Assembly (NCBI GenBank): GCA_002483365.1
Contig: DLHT01000018.1
Span: 264,411-328,410, forward strand
DNA from: Cellvibrio sp. UBA7661
GTDB taxonomy: Bacteria > Pseudomonadota > Gammaproteobacteria > Pseudomonadales > Cellvibrionaceae
DNA: 64,000 nucleotides
Direction of reading: 5' to 3'
Shown: positions 36,256-44,535 of the stretch, one piece after another
Position numbering within the stretch: the stretch's first letter is position 1
Layout of the letters: each line of letters opens with the position of its first letter
Program-made: the position numbers and the translations under genes
The notes under the pieces: model-generated
Database searches by the model: none
The model's input: only the letters and a program-made list of their open reading frames with translations
What the model was told of the DNA's origin: nothing

Positions 36256-36327
36256 TTTATTGAGAACAGAAAACGTTGGGAGAGAGGCTAACAGGGTAAA
36301 TCGCCATGACCTACCCTGTTGCTTTTT
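36256..36327 (+). ncRNA. Candidate small RNA of about 72 nt
   Basis: A plus-strand terminator-like hairpin (AACAGGGTA at 36290-36298, TACCCTGTT at 36312-36320, then GC and six T) has no plus-strand gene upstream; both flanking genes run the other way. With the promoter-like sequence at 36221-36249 this predicts a short transcript. Family unknown; not checked against Rfam. Confidence 0.3.
36288..36327 (+). terminator. Orphan plus-strand terminator
   Basis: The nine-base perfect arms AACAGGGTA / TACCCTGTT, extended by a bulged GC pair, are followed by TTTTTT. On the minus strand no T run follows, so it does not fit the neighbouring dUTPase gene. Confidence 0.6.
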
Positions 36328-36368
36328 TGCAGGCGAATCAGAATGAAAAAAATATCTAAAGGGTACAC

Positions 36369-36986
36369 TTAGCGTTGATAACGAATTACCAACACTTGAT
36401 ACAATTCATCTTTGAATTCTGGCTTTGCAGCATCAAGACTTTGCACAGCCTCTACCAAGTGCTCGTTATCCTCACGCCCATCATGCCAATGCTTACGATA
36501 GGTTCCATCTTTATAACCGTTATCTTGCCTGAAAAAATTTAATACGTTTTTACCCACGTAACCGCGATAGAGCTGATCAAAACTCATATTGATACCGGCC
36601 ATCAGACGGGCAAATAAACCAATATGGAATTGTTTATCAGCAAGTGTTGCACCGGCAAATCTTTCCAAGTCCAGACGAAAGTCATTTTCGTCAGTCGCAA
36701 TTACCAGTTCGTTTTGGATTTTCACAATAATCTCATCAAGAGTAGCGCCTGATTGTAATTGAATGCTTAAACCAAAATGCCAGATATCAATTAATTCAAG
36801 TGCAACCTGTTCGGTATCGGGTGATTGTTTTTTCCACCATTTCCAACCGTAGTGATCCAATAGCTCGGCACATTCAACCCATATGGCGCGGTACCACTCG
36901 TAGCCCTGGTGTTTCCAATTGGCATTAACCTTGGTGTTCATAGCATCTTGCAATTCAAGCATGATCTGAATTTGTTGAGCGTTCAT
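36369..36986 (-). CDS. Dimeric all-alpha dUTP diphosphatase
   Basis: A 205-residue protein of the all-alpha MazG-related dUTPase superfamily (Leishmania/Campylobacter dUTPase type, dUTPase_2), not the trimeric Dut fold. The metal-binding motifs are visible as ECAELLDHYGWKWWKK (about 36-51) and ELIDIWHFGLS (about 62-72), which correspond to the family's ExxE and ExxD elements. It would hydrolyse dUTP to dUMP and protect DNA from uracil. It stands alone before tatD. Confidence 0.88.
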   Translation of the reverse strand: MNAQQIQIMLELQDAMNTKVNANWKHQGYEWYRAIWVECAELLDHYGWKWWKKQSPDTEQVALELIDIWHFGLSIQLQSGATLDEIIVKIQNELVIATDENDFRLDLERFAGATLADKQFHIGLFARLMAGINMSFDQLYRGYVGKNVLNFFRQDNGYKDGTYRKHWHDGREDNEHLVEAVQSLDAAKPEFKDELYQVLVIRYQR

Positions 36987-37042
36987 ATTTTTTCTCTTTT
37001 ATAAAACTGAATCACCGCTGCGCGGGGATAACGAAGGAGTTG

Positions 37043-37834
37043 TTAAGTTGGCAAATACTGTTTGGCTTTATTAAACAAGCGATAGAAATTATCGGTGGTT
37101 TTTGCCGCTAATTCTTCAAGCGAAATACCGCGCACATCGGCAACGAATTGCGCAACTTCGCGCACGTATTTTGGCTCGTTGGGTTTACCTCGATAAGGAA
37201 TTGGCGCAAGGTACGGCGAATCGGTTTCAACTAATAAACGATCGAGCGGCATGTTGCGCACCACATCGCGGATTTGATCGGCCGTTTTGAAAGTGACGAT
37301 GCCGGAGATCGAAATGTAATAATTCAAATCCAGCGCGGCTTTCGCCATCTCCCAATCTTCAGTGAAACAATGCAGTACACCACTGTGTTCGAGGCTGCCA
37401 TGTTCTTTGATTAGCGCAAGCGTATCGGCTTTGGCTTCACGGGTGTGCACTACAACAGGCAAGCCAATTTGTTTACCCACACGTAAATGCAAAGCAAAGC
37501 TTTCATGTTGAATATCTTTGCTTTCTGTTTCGTAGTGATAATCCAAACCCGTTTCGCCCAGAGCAACCACTTTGGGTTGTGCAGCCCAGTTGATTAATTG
37601 CGCTTCAGTAGCAGCACCCTCTTTTACATCACACGGGTGCACACCCACGGACGCAACCACACGCGGGTGAGCTTGGGCAATATCAATAACTGTCTGGATA
37701 TTCTCCAAACTAATACCGATACACAGCATTTGCTGGATACCGCGCTCATGCGCTGCTGCGATAGCTGCACTTAAATCACCGTTGTAGGGATCAAGCTTGA
37801 TGCGATCCAGATGGCAATGGGAGTCAATTAACAT
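37043..37834 (-). CDS. TatD-family metal-dependent hydrolase
   Basis: A 263-residue TatD/YcfH-type TIM-barrel hydrolase, likely a 3'-5' exonuclease or deoxyribonuclease by family. Metal ligands are visible: DSHCHLD at the N-terminus, GETGLDYHYE near 92, VVHTREA near 130, LHCFTED near 155 and VETDSPYLAP near 205. It is downstream of pilZ, as in Pseudomonas (tmk-holB-pilZ-tatD). Confidence 0.94.
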   Translation of the reverse strand: MLIDSHCHLDRIKLDPYNGDLSAAIAAAHERGIQQMLCIGISLENIQTVIDIAQAHPRVVASVGVHPCDVKEGAATEAQLINWAAQPKVVALGETGLDYHYETESKDIQHESFALHLRVGKQIGLPVVVHTREAKADTLALIKEHGSLEHSGVLHCFTEDWEMAKAALDLNYYISISGIVTFKTADQIRDVVRNMPLDRLLVETDSPYLAPIPYRGKPNEPKYVREVAQFVADVRGISLEELAAKTTDNFYRLFNKAKQYLPT

Positions 37835-37874
37835 ACGAACTTAAACCTTCTTACTTTTTTCGATACGAAAATGA

Positions 37875-37899
37875 CGAAGCCAGGTATTACCTGGCTTCG
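37875..37899 (-). repeat. Perfect hairpin between pilZ and tatD
   Basis: CGAAGCCAGGT / ACCTGGCTTCG with an ATT loop forms an 11-bp stem in the 91-base gap. The following T-rich tract on the minus strand (TCATTTTC) is weak. It could be a partial terminator, an attenuator or an RNA-processing site. Confidence 0.5.
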
Positions 37900-37925
37900 A
37901 AGGGGAAACTGGGTGGGTCTGGATT

Positions 37926-38279
37926 TTACATGGTATGGGTAGGTTTGTCCGAGTTGAGCATTCCTGCAAGGTAGTTTTCAATTTTCGTAATCGCGGTATT
38001 GTCCTGATCGCTAAATTGCACACCAATCCCCGCTGCGCGATTGCCCTGCGCGCCTTTGGGGGTAACCCAAACCACTTTTCCTGCAACCGGAATTTTCTCT
38101 GGCTCATCCATCAAGCTCAGCAACATAAATACTTCGTCACCTAACTTGTAACTCTTGTTGGTTGGAATAAACATGCCGCCATTTTTCACAAAGGGCATGT
38201 AGGCTGCGTAAAGCACAGCCTTGTCTTTGATCGTAAGAGAAAGTATGCCGTTACGGGCACCACCGCCAATCGGTTGCAT
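37926..38279 (-). CDS. pilZ: Type IV pilus assembly PilZ protein
   Basis: A 117-residue PilZ-domain protein. It lies after holB, the position of the founding pilZ in Pseudomonas, where it is needed for pilus assembly together with PilB and FimX. Family parts visible are FVKNGGMFIPT and GKVVWVTPKG...AGIGVQF. The RxxxR and D/NxSxxG c-di-GMP-binding motifs of canonical PilZ domains are not evident, consistent with the pilus-assembly subgroup that does not bind the nucleotide. Confidence 0.94.
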   Translation of the reverse strand: MQPIGGGARNGILSLTIKDKAVLYAAYMPFVKNGGMFIPTNKSYKLGDEVFMLLSLMDEPEKIPVAGKVVWVTPKGAQGNRAAGIGVQFSDQDNTAITKIENYLAGMLNSDKPTHTM

Positions 38280-38347
38280 AACAGATCCTGCTTGTAAGTT
38301 TTTAGCCGGCAGCGATACCGGAGTTGGAACACTAATAGATTAGCTCA

Positions 38348-39373
38348 CTAGTGTCCAGACGCCATCGCGCGATTCGCACTAGCGCGCAACAATGCTCCCC
38401 AATCAAGTAATAATTCCTCTAATAACAATTGCTTATTGGGATTTGCCCCGCTAGACAACTGCTTTTTAGAGAGCAAAATTTTTTCAATGTAGCGATGCAG
38501 CAGCGATACATCCAGATTAGCCAAACGTTCGCGCCACTCAACCGGTGCTTGCTGCATTTGGATATCTTCAGCACCCACTCGCCAACGGGCGATGCTATGC
38601 AACAAGCCCAAAAACCATTCGACAAACGCCGGCACATCGCCCGTATGCCATTGCGCGGCCAGTTCAATCGCGGATACCTGCCCCAAGCTCAAGCGCACTA
38701 ATTGCTGCAACTGCTGCTCACGCTGCTCCAGCGCGTCGCCTTGCAATAACGATAGCGCCACTAAAGGCGCACCCCGCGCCGCTGCGAGCAGGGATTCAGC
38801 TTCAATATTGCTGCCCACCACCAGTGGCGATAGCCAGCGCAAGACCTGCTCGGTGCGCGGCATTGGGAATTTACGCATTTGGCAACGGCTGCGAATTGTC
38901 GGTAAAACCGATCCCGGGCTGTGCGTCACCAGCACCAGCAATGTATTTGCGGCAGGCTCTTCCAATGATTTGAGCAAGGCATTAGCCGAGTTACCATTCA
39001 TCGCTTCCGCTGGCTCGATGATCACCACTTTATAACCGCCCTGCTGCGCCGTCTTACCGAGCGACTCAGTCAGTTCGCGCACCTGATCCACTTTGATCGC
39101 CTTGCCCTCTTCCTCTGGTTCAAGCCACAAAAGGTCAGGATGCGTTTGCGCTTTGTTCAATTCGCAACCACGGCAGCGCCCACAGGCTTTGCCTTCAATC
39201 GGGCTTTGGCAAAGCAGCAACTGCGCCAACGCATCGGCCAAGTGACGCTTACCGATTCCGCGCGGCCCTGCAATCATCAATGCGTGAGGCAACTTTTGTG
39301 TGTCGATTTGCTGCACCAACTGCTGCCAATCATTTAATTGCCACGGGTACGGATGGATAGGAAAATCACTCAT
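38348..39373 (-). CDS. holB: DNA polymerase III delta-prime subunit
   Basis: HolB is the clamp-loader delta-prime subunit. The 341-residue AAA+ protein has a P-loop-like GPRGIGKRHLA (about 38-48), a four-cysteine zinc module (C..GKACGRCRGCELN, about 55-75), and the LLKSLEEPAANTLL motif (about 133-146). I chose the ATG at 39371-39373 (MSDFPIHPYPWQ); the frame reaches a TTG at 39385. A plus-strand pseudouridine synthase gene separates it from tmk, unlike the tmk-holB operon of Pseudomonas. Confidence 0.94.
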   Translation of the reverse strand: MSDFPIHPYPWQLNDWQQLVQQIDTQKLPHALMIAGPRGIGKRHLADALAQLLLCQSPIEGKACGRCRGCELNKAQTHPDLLWLEPEEEGKAIKVDQVRELTESLGKTAQQGGYKVVIIEPAEAMNGNSANALLKSLEEPAANTLLVLVTHSPGSVLPTIRSRCQMRKFPMPRTEQVLRWLSPLVVGSNIEAESLLAAARGAPLVALSLLQGDALEQREQQLQQLVRLSLGQVSAIELAAQWHTGDVPAFVEWFLGLLHSIARWRVGAEDIQMQQAPVEWRERLANLDVSLLHRYIEKILLSKKQLSSGANPNKQLLLEELLLDWGALLRASANRAMASGH

Positions 39374-39468
39374 GGAACCACTCAATCAAGCATCGCTGAA
39401 TAAAAGATTGGGCAAGCTTAGCAAATTTGCGATAATCCGCGCCCGCTTAATCTGCTTCAGGCTTGCCC

Positions 39469-40107
39469 ATGACCGATTCCCTGCTCGACATTTTGTACCT
39501 CGACGAGGATCTGCTCATCGCCAATAAACCGGCCGGCTTGCTCTGTGTGCCCGGCAAAGGGCCGGAAAAACAAGATTGCCTGTTCAACCGCGTGCTTAAA
39601 TTCAATCCCAATGCACGCATTGCCCATCGCCTTGACCAAGGCACATCCGGCATTGTGATGTTTCCGCTCAATTACCTGACGCTGAAAAACTTAACGCACA
39701 AATTCGAAGCGCGTGAAATCCATAAACGTTATGTCGCCGTAGTAGAAGGTTTGGTTGAGGAGGATGAAGGCGAGATAAAACTGCCACTGATTTGCGATTG
39801 GCCAAACCGCCCGCTGCAGAAAGTGTGTTTTGAGCACGGCAAATCTGCCCATACCCGCTATCACGTGTTGGAGAGAAACGCAGACAACCACACTACTCGC
39901 GTTTTGCTGGAGCCAGTAAGCGGCCGCACTCATCAGCTGCGGGTTCATATGCTTAGCCTCGGCCACCCTATGCTGGGTGATGGACTGTATGCACCGGAAG
40001 CTGTTCTGGCCAAGGCCCCGCGTTTACTGCTGCATGCGCAGGAGCTTTGGCTTGATCATCCGATTACCGGAATTGAGATTCGAGTAAAGGCACCCGCTGA
40101 GTTTTGA
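39469..40107 (+). CDS. RluA-family pseudouridine synthase
   Basis: A 212-residue pseudouridine synthase of the RluA superfamily without an S4 domain. The catalytic aspartate lies in HRLDQGTSGIVMF near residue 50, preceded by ILYLDEDLLIANKPAGLLCVPG-type sequence (N-terminal 30 residues), with the SGRTHQLRVHM motif near 153. Its size and lack of S4 resemble RluA (23S U746/tRNA U32), but the target is not certain. I chose the ATG at 39469-39471 (CAGG upstream) over a TTG two codons earlier. It is inserted on the opposite strand between holB and tmk. Confidence 0.92.
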   Translation: MTDSLLDILYLDEDLLIANKPAGLLCVPGKGPEKQDCLFNRVLKFNPNARIAHRLDQGTSGIVMFPLNYLTLKNLTHKFEAREIHKRYVAVVEGLVEEDEGEIKLPLICDWPNRPLQKVCFEHGKSAHTRYHVLERNADNHTTRVLLEPVSGRTHQLRVHMLSLGHPMLGDGLYAPEAVLAKAPRLLLHAQELWLDHPITGIEIRVKAPAEF

Positions 40108-40117
40108 TGAACAAGTC

Positions 40118-40741
40118 TTAACCCAAAAGGCGGGTTAAGACTGAATCGATTTCCTTTTGTACTTCTGCCAGCGTTTTACCGGCATCGACGACAGCGTAAC
40201 GCTCAGGCGCTGTATTGGCTCTCTGGCGATACGCCGCCCTCACCCGCTCGAAGAACCCGATTGTCTCGCTTTCAAAGCGATCCAGTTCACCCCGCTGGCG
40301 TGCACGGTTCAAACCGAGCTCGACATCAATATCAAGAATAAGCGTTAAATCGGGGCGCAAATCTCCTTGAACCAACTGCTCAAGCTGCTCGATGGTTGAT
40401 TTACTCAAGCCGCGGCCGCCACCTTGATAAGCATAAGTTGCATCGGTAAAGCGGTCGCTTAACACCCAGGCACCACGCGCCAACGCAGGCTGGATAACCC
40501 GCGCTAAATGTTGCGCGCGCGCTGCAAACACCAGCAATAATTCGGCCGTTTCATCGACTGATTCATCACGCTTACTCAACAGCAGCGCCCGTATTTCTTC
40601 CGCCAAGGGCGTGCCGCCTGGCTCACGGGTGACAATCACCTCAACTCCACGAGCGGCCAACCAATCGCGTACAAACGCCAGATTAGTGCTTTTTCCGACA
40701 CCTTCAGTGCCTTCAATAGTCAAAAATTTACCGCGCTGCAT
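40118..40741 (-). CDS. tmk: Thymidylate kinase
   Basis: Tmk phosphorylates dTMP to dTDP. The 207-residue protein has the P-loop TIEGTEGVGKSTN (about 8-20), the DR(F/Y) motif DRFTDATYAYQGGGRGL (about 96-112) and a short lid region. It converges with the RluA-type gene, whose end is 10 bases away, and is divergent from ppiB. Confidence 0.97.
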   Translation of the reverse strand: MQRGKFLTIEGTEGVGKSTNLAFVRDWLAARGVEVIVTREPGGTPLAEEIRALLLSKRDESVDETAELLLVFAARAQHLARVIQPALARGAWVLSDRFTDATYAYQGGGRGLSKSTIEQLEQLVQGDLRPDLTLILDIDVELGLNRARQRGELDRFESETIGFFERVRAAYRQRANTAPERYAVVDAGKTLAEVQKEIDSVLTRLLG

Positions 40742-40862
40742 AGCTCTCTCTAGTACTTTCTACTGTTAAATTTAACCCTCTACGCATTCCTTCCCCTTGG
40801 GGGAGCGCGTATCATACCGGCTTTTTCCCGCACCACCCTCTAAATCTCAAGGGAGATTCACC

Positions 40863-41354
40863 ATGATTACATTACACACTAACTACGGCGACATCGTTAT
40901 TGAACTGGATTTTGATAAAGCGCCGAAGACCGCTGCAAATTTCAAACAATATGTTGAGGAAGGCTTTTATAACGGCACTATTTTTCACCGTGTCATCGAT
41001 GGTTTTATGATCCAGGGCGGCGGCTTCACTGAAGATTTTCAACAAAAAGAAACCCGCGCAACGATTGAGAACGAAGCTGACAATGGTTTGCAAAACCTGA
41101 CCGGCACACTGGCTATGGCCCGCACCAGCGATCCTCACAGCGCAACGGCACAATTTTTTATTAACGTGAAAGACAACAGCTTCCTGAACCACACTGGTAA
41201 AAATTCATCGGGTTGGGGCTACTGCGTATTTGGCAAAGTGGTTGAAGGTATGGATGTGGTTAACAAAATCAAAGGTGTTAAAACTGGCAGCAAAGGTTTC
41301 CACCAGGACGTACCCAAAGAAGCGGTCATCATCCAATCAGCGACTATCGCGTAA
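40863..41354 (+). CDS. ppiB: Cytoplasmic peptidyl-prolyl cis-trans isomerase B
   Basis: A 163-residue cyclophilin with no signal peptide. Core motifs are FHRVIDGFMIQGGG (about 38-51) and LAMARTSDPHSATAQFFINV (about 78-97). The start is the ATG at 40863, with AAGGGAG upstream; the frame is open from 40797 but that part lies before the ribosome site. It is followed by lpxH 39 bases later, the Pseudomonas order. Confidence 0.96.
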   Translation: MITLHTNYGDIVIELDFDKAPKTAANFKQYVEEGFYNGTIFHRVIDGFMIQGGGFTEDFQQKETRATIENEADNGLQNLTGTLAMARTSDPHSATAQFFINVKDNSFLNHTGKNSSGWGYCVFGKVVEGMDVVNKIKGVKTGSKGFHQDVPKEAVIIQSATIA

Positions 41355-41393
41355 TCGTTTCACAAAGAGCCGGTCATTAGATCGACGCAATTT

Positions 41394-42116
41394 ATGTCCA
41401 CACTTTTTATTTCAGATTTACATCTCCATGAATCACGCCCGCACATTACGCGGGCGTTTTTTCATTTCTTGCAGACTCGCGCCATTCATGCGGACGCACT
41501 GTATATTCTCGGTGACTTCTTTGATGCCTGGGTTGGCGATGATGATGATTCCGCACTCGCACAAGATGTTGCCAACGAATTAAACCAGTTACACACACAA
41601 GGCGTTGCGATCTATTTTATTCACGGCAACCGCGATTTTTTAGTAGGCAACGATTACGCCAATAAAGCCGGCATGACACTGCTACCTGAACAAATCGTTA
41701 TAGACCTATATGGCACACCCACTTTACTTATGCACGGCGATGAACTCTGCACAGGTGATTCCGAATACCAGCAGTTCCGTGCAATGGTCCGCAGTGCGCA
41801 ATGGCAACAGCAAATTCTTTCCCAGCCTTTGGGTACACGCCGTGCACTGGCTGCGCAATTGCGCGAAAAAAGCCAAAGCATGAATAGCTTGAAAGCAGAC
41901 GACATTATAGATGTCACACTGGCCGAAGTGATCGCACAAATGAGCACAACAGGCGTAGCCCAACTGATTCACGGCCACACACATCGCCCTGCCCGCCACG
42001 CAATGGAACTGAATGGCAAACCCGCCGAGCGCATAGTGTTAGGCGACTGGCATGAATATGGTTGGTGCATCAATGCTACGCCTGAGGGCTTAACGCTGGA
42101 ACACTGGGCAATTTAA
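41394..42116 (+). CDS. lpxH: UDP-2,3-diacylglucosamine diphosphatase
   Basis: LpxH hydrolyses UDP-2,3-diacylglucosamine to lipid X in lipid A synthesis, as a peripheral inner-membrane enzyme. The 240-residue calcineurin-like protein has the metal motifs SDLHL (7-11), GDFFDAWVGDDD (about 38-49), HGNRDF (about 77-82), MHGDELCTGD (about 110-119) and HGHTHRPARH (about 193-202). Length matches the family. Confidence 0.97.
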   Translation: MSTLFISDLHLHESRPHITRAFFHFLQTRAIHADALYILGDFFDAWVGDDDDSALAQDVANELNQLHTQGVAIYFIHGNRDFLVGNDYANKAGMTLLPEQIVIDLYGTPTLLMHGDELCTGDSEYQQFRAMVRSAQWQQQILSQPLGTRRALAAQLREKSQSMNSLKADDIIDVTLAEVIAQMSTTGVAQLIHGHTHRPARHAMELNGKPAERIVLGDWHEYGWCINATPEGLTLEHWAI

Positions 42117-42155
42117 AATAATATAACGCAGGCAATCGCATGGCAAAGCAATCAA

Positions 42156-43955
42156 ATGGAAAATAATAAGCAACCTACCGCCACTGATTTATGCGCTCTT
42201 GCAGCACAGCAGATCTCTCGCAAAGAGTATTCACAAGCACTACACACCTATCAGCAAGTAACGCAACAACATCCTGCGCATGTTCCTGCTTACGCTGGAA
42301 TCGCGCGATTATTGCAAATGCATGGCAATTACAACCATGCGTTACAAGCATTGAGTTACGCACTGCGTATTGAGCCCAATAATTCAATAGTGCGCCAACA
42401 AATGATCCCGCTACTCGCAACCATTTCACCATCCAGCTTTAGCAGCGATTTGGAACACGATCTATTACTTTGCTTTGATGAGCCTGATATTGATTATCAG
42501 CAACTCGCTCGTGTTGCTGCATCGCTTTTGTGGGCGAAATACCATTCAACGACTATTACCGCCGGATTGCTGGATATATTGAATGGCGATGCCTTGTTGC
42601 TTTGCTATTTATCACGTTGCATCAACACTCATGCGCAACTGGAGCAATGGCTGACGCACATTCGTAAAATGTTGCTACTCACAGCAGAGCTGCAACAGGA
42701 AGCAACATTACATAGCGATCTCACCTGCGCACTCGCACTTACCTGTTTTGCAAACGAATATATTTTTGAAGTATCAGCAGAAGAATCACAAGCCGTACAC
42801 CGGTTAGAGCATCAACTGGAAGAATACCAAAAAGAAGAACACCAGCGCGTAAATGCATCTGACACAAAAAACTTTCTCGCTCTTCTCGGCCTGTATAAAC
42901 CTCTATTCAAGCTGAGCCAGCAACATATTACAGCTGCAACAGCAAATGAAATTGTACGTGATAACAAATCTTTGTGGAGCCTGTTAGTTAAACGCAGCCT
43001 TCTGGATCTTCAGGAAGAAAATGTATTAAAAGAGACGTTTGCAATAATTAAGAGTGATCGATCAAATAACCCCGCACAAAATTTATCAGCGCAGGTGCAA
43101 TCGCAATATGAGGAAAACCCCTATCCGCGCTGGCAAACTCCACCTGCACCGACACCCGTCGCCATCATCGACATGTTGCAGTGCCTACCTGCTGTAAACC
43201 GGGCAATTTTACCCAAGGATACTATCGATATTTTAGTGGCTGGATGCGGCACAGGCTTCGAACCTATCGACCTTGCGCGGACGGATAACAGTACACGCAT
43301 TACTGCACTGGATTTAAGCAGTAGCAGCCTTGCCTACGCCAAGCGCATGGCAAATACATTAGCAATCAACAACATCCATTTTGTACAAGGCAATATTTTG
43401 GATGCGCACAAATTAGATAAAACGTTTGATTTGATCAATAGCACAGGCGTGCTACATCACATGGAAAATCCGTTAGCAGGATGGCAGGTATTGCGCGACA
43501 TAGTAAAACCTGGCGGGATTATGCGCATAAGCCTTTATAGCGAACTCGCACGTAAACGAGTAGCGCTTGCGCATCAACGTATAAAAGAATTAGGGCTAGG
43601 GAGCACAGCTGAAGACATCAAAAAATTCCGCAACAATATTTTTCAGCAACCACAGCAATCACCATTAGGGGAGCTCACATTGAGCGATGACTTTTATAGC
43701 ATCAGTGGTTGTCGTGATCTGTTGTTTCATGTGAAAGAACACAGGTTTACCCTTCCGCAACTTAAAACAATCATTAACGATTTACAATTAACGTTAGTAG
43801 GGTTTGATGTGCCTCCACAAGCACAACACACCTTTCAACAACGTTACCCTAACCCAATGGATCTGCTGGATCTGGATAAATGGCACGAATTTGAAAGTGC
43901 ATTCCCCGACACCTTTGTGGGCATGTATCAGCTCTGGTTACAAAAAGAAAAGTAG
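42156..43955 (+). CDS. TPR-repeat SAM-dependent methyltransferase
   Basis: A 599-residue two-part protein. TPR-like repeats occupy about residues 10-90 (EYSQALHTYQQVTQQHPAH and NYNHALQALSYALRIEPNN), a poorly recognised helical region follows (about 95-300), then QSQYEENPYPRW near 310 and a class I methyltransferase domain with the SAM motif ILVAGCGTGFEP (about 350-362) and STGVLHHMENP (about 428-438). The YEENPYPRW element is shared by other TPR-methyltransferases of unknown substrate. It may be in the ppiB-lpxH transcript (39-base gap) and ends at a strong terminator. Confidence 0.85.
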   Translation: MENNKQPTATDLCALAAQQISRKEYSQALHTYQQVTQQHPAHVPAYAGIARLLQMHGNYNHALQALSYALRIEPNNSIVRQQMIPLLATISPSSFSSDLEHDLLLCFDEPDIDYQQLARVAASLLWAKYHSTTITAGLLDILNGDALLLCYLSRCINTHAQLEQWLTHIRKMLLLTAELQQEATLHSDLTCALALTCFANEYIFEVSAEESQAVHRLEHQLEEYQKEEHQRVNASDTKNFLALLGLYKPLFKLSQQHITAATANEIVRDNKSLWSLLVKRSLLDLQEENVLKETFAIIKSDRSNNPAQNLSAQVQSQYEENPYPRWQTPPAPTPVAIIDMLQCLPAVNRAILPKDTIDILVAGCGTGFEPIDLARTDNSTRITALDLSSSSLAYAKRMANTLAINNIHFVQGNILDAHKLDKTFDLINSTGVLHHMENPLAGWQVLRDIVKPGGIMRISLYSELARKRVALAHQRIKELGLGSTAEDIKKFRNNIFQQPQQSPLGELTLSDDFYSISGCRDLLFHVKEHRFTLPQLKTIINDLQLTLVGFDVPPQAQHTFQQRYPNPMDLLDLDKWHEFESAFPDTFVGMYQLWLQKEK

Positions 43956-43972
43956 CGATAAAACGACAACAA

Positions 43973-44010
43973 CAAAAAGCCCTTGTGATTATCACAAGGG
44001 CTTTTTGTTT
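43973..44010. terminator. Bidirectional terminator after the TPR-methyltransferase
   Basis: A perfect 18-bp palindrome ACAAAAAGCCCTTGTGAT / ATCACAAGGGCTTTTTGT. The AT-rich centre forms the loop, and T-rich tails occur on both strands between convergent genes. Confidence 0.92.
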
Positions 44011-44025
44011 AGATAACTGCACAAT

Positions 44026-44415
44026 TTATTGTCGGCCAGTCATCATATACAGACCACCAATAATGATAAATGCTGGCCACCAGGTTCCGAATGACAAACC
44101 CAATAAAAAAATCATGGCAATGAAAATAATAGTCCCTGCCGTCACTAACGCGTTGAACATAGCCATACCGATGCCCTCGCGTTTATAACTGCGATACGCC
44201 AAATGCAAAGGCCCGACAGCAGCAAACAATATAAAAAATGCCCACCAATTATGAAAATCCAGAAAAAATAAATCTACACCCAGATTTTTCGCCAACAGCA
44301 AACCACCTATCGCAACCACCACCAGACCCATCATCCAACCCGATGAAGTAGTTTTAGTGGAAGTCACTGGTGAAGCCGGATTTTCCAGTTTGGTTTTTTC
44401 ATCAACGGACGACAT
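44026..44415 (-). CDS. LiaI/LiaF-like small membrane protein
   Basis: A 129-residue inner-membrane protein with a hydrophilic Ser/Thr-rich N-terminus (about 1-25) and four hydrophobic segments. The pattern GWMMGLVVVAIGGLLLAKNLG resembles the LiaI/LiaF-type (DUF5668) transmembrane region. Function is unknown. I chose the ATG at 44413-44415, with AAGGAG six bases upstream. Confidence 0.75.
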   Translation of the reverse strand: MSSVDEKTKLENPASPVTSTKTTSSGWMMGLVVVAIGGLLLAKNLGVDLFFLDFHNWWAFFILFAAVGPLHLAYRSYKREGIGMAMFNALVTAGTIIFIAMIFLLGLSFGTWWPAFIIIGGLYMMTGRQ

Positions 44416-44535
44416 AGTATGCTCCTTGGCACTGAAGACAGTCATAACCTCTATGAGACACTATAAAACCAATTTTGGATTCATTCCACCAGCGACGCTT
44501 GTCACTATAAGCAATTGACATCTGTCAGGGGCGAC

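Larger units (their letters stand above)
35922..36368. other. Intergenic region between dUTPase and the flavoprotein gene
   Basis: A 447-base AT-rich gap between two minus-strand genes. It must hold the flavoprotein promoter. It also contains a plus-strand promoter-like sequence at 36221-36249 and a plus-strand terminator at 36288-36327, entered separately as a possible small RNA. No convincing protein gene is present. Confidence 0.5.
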
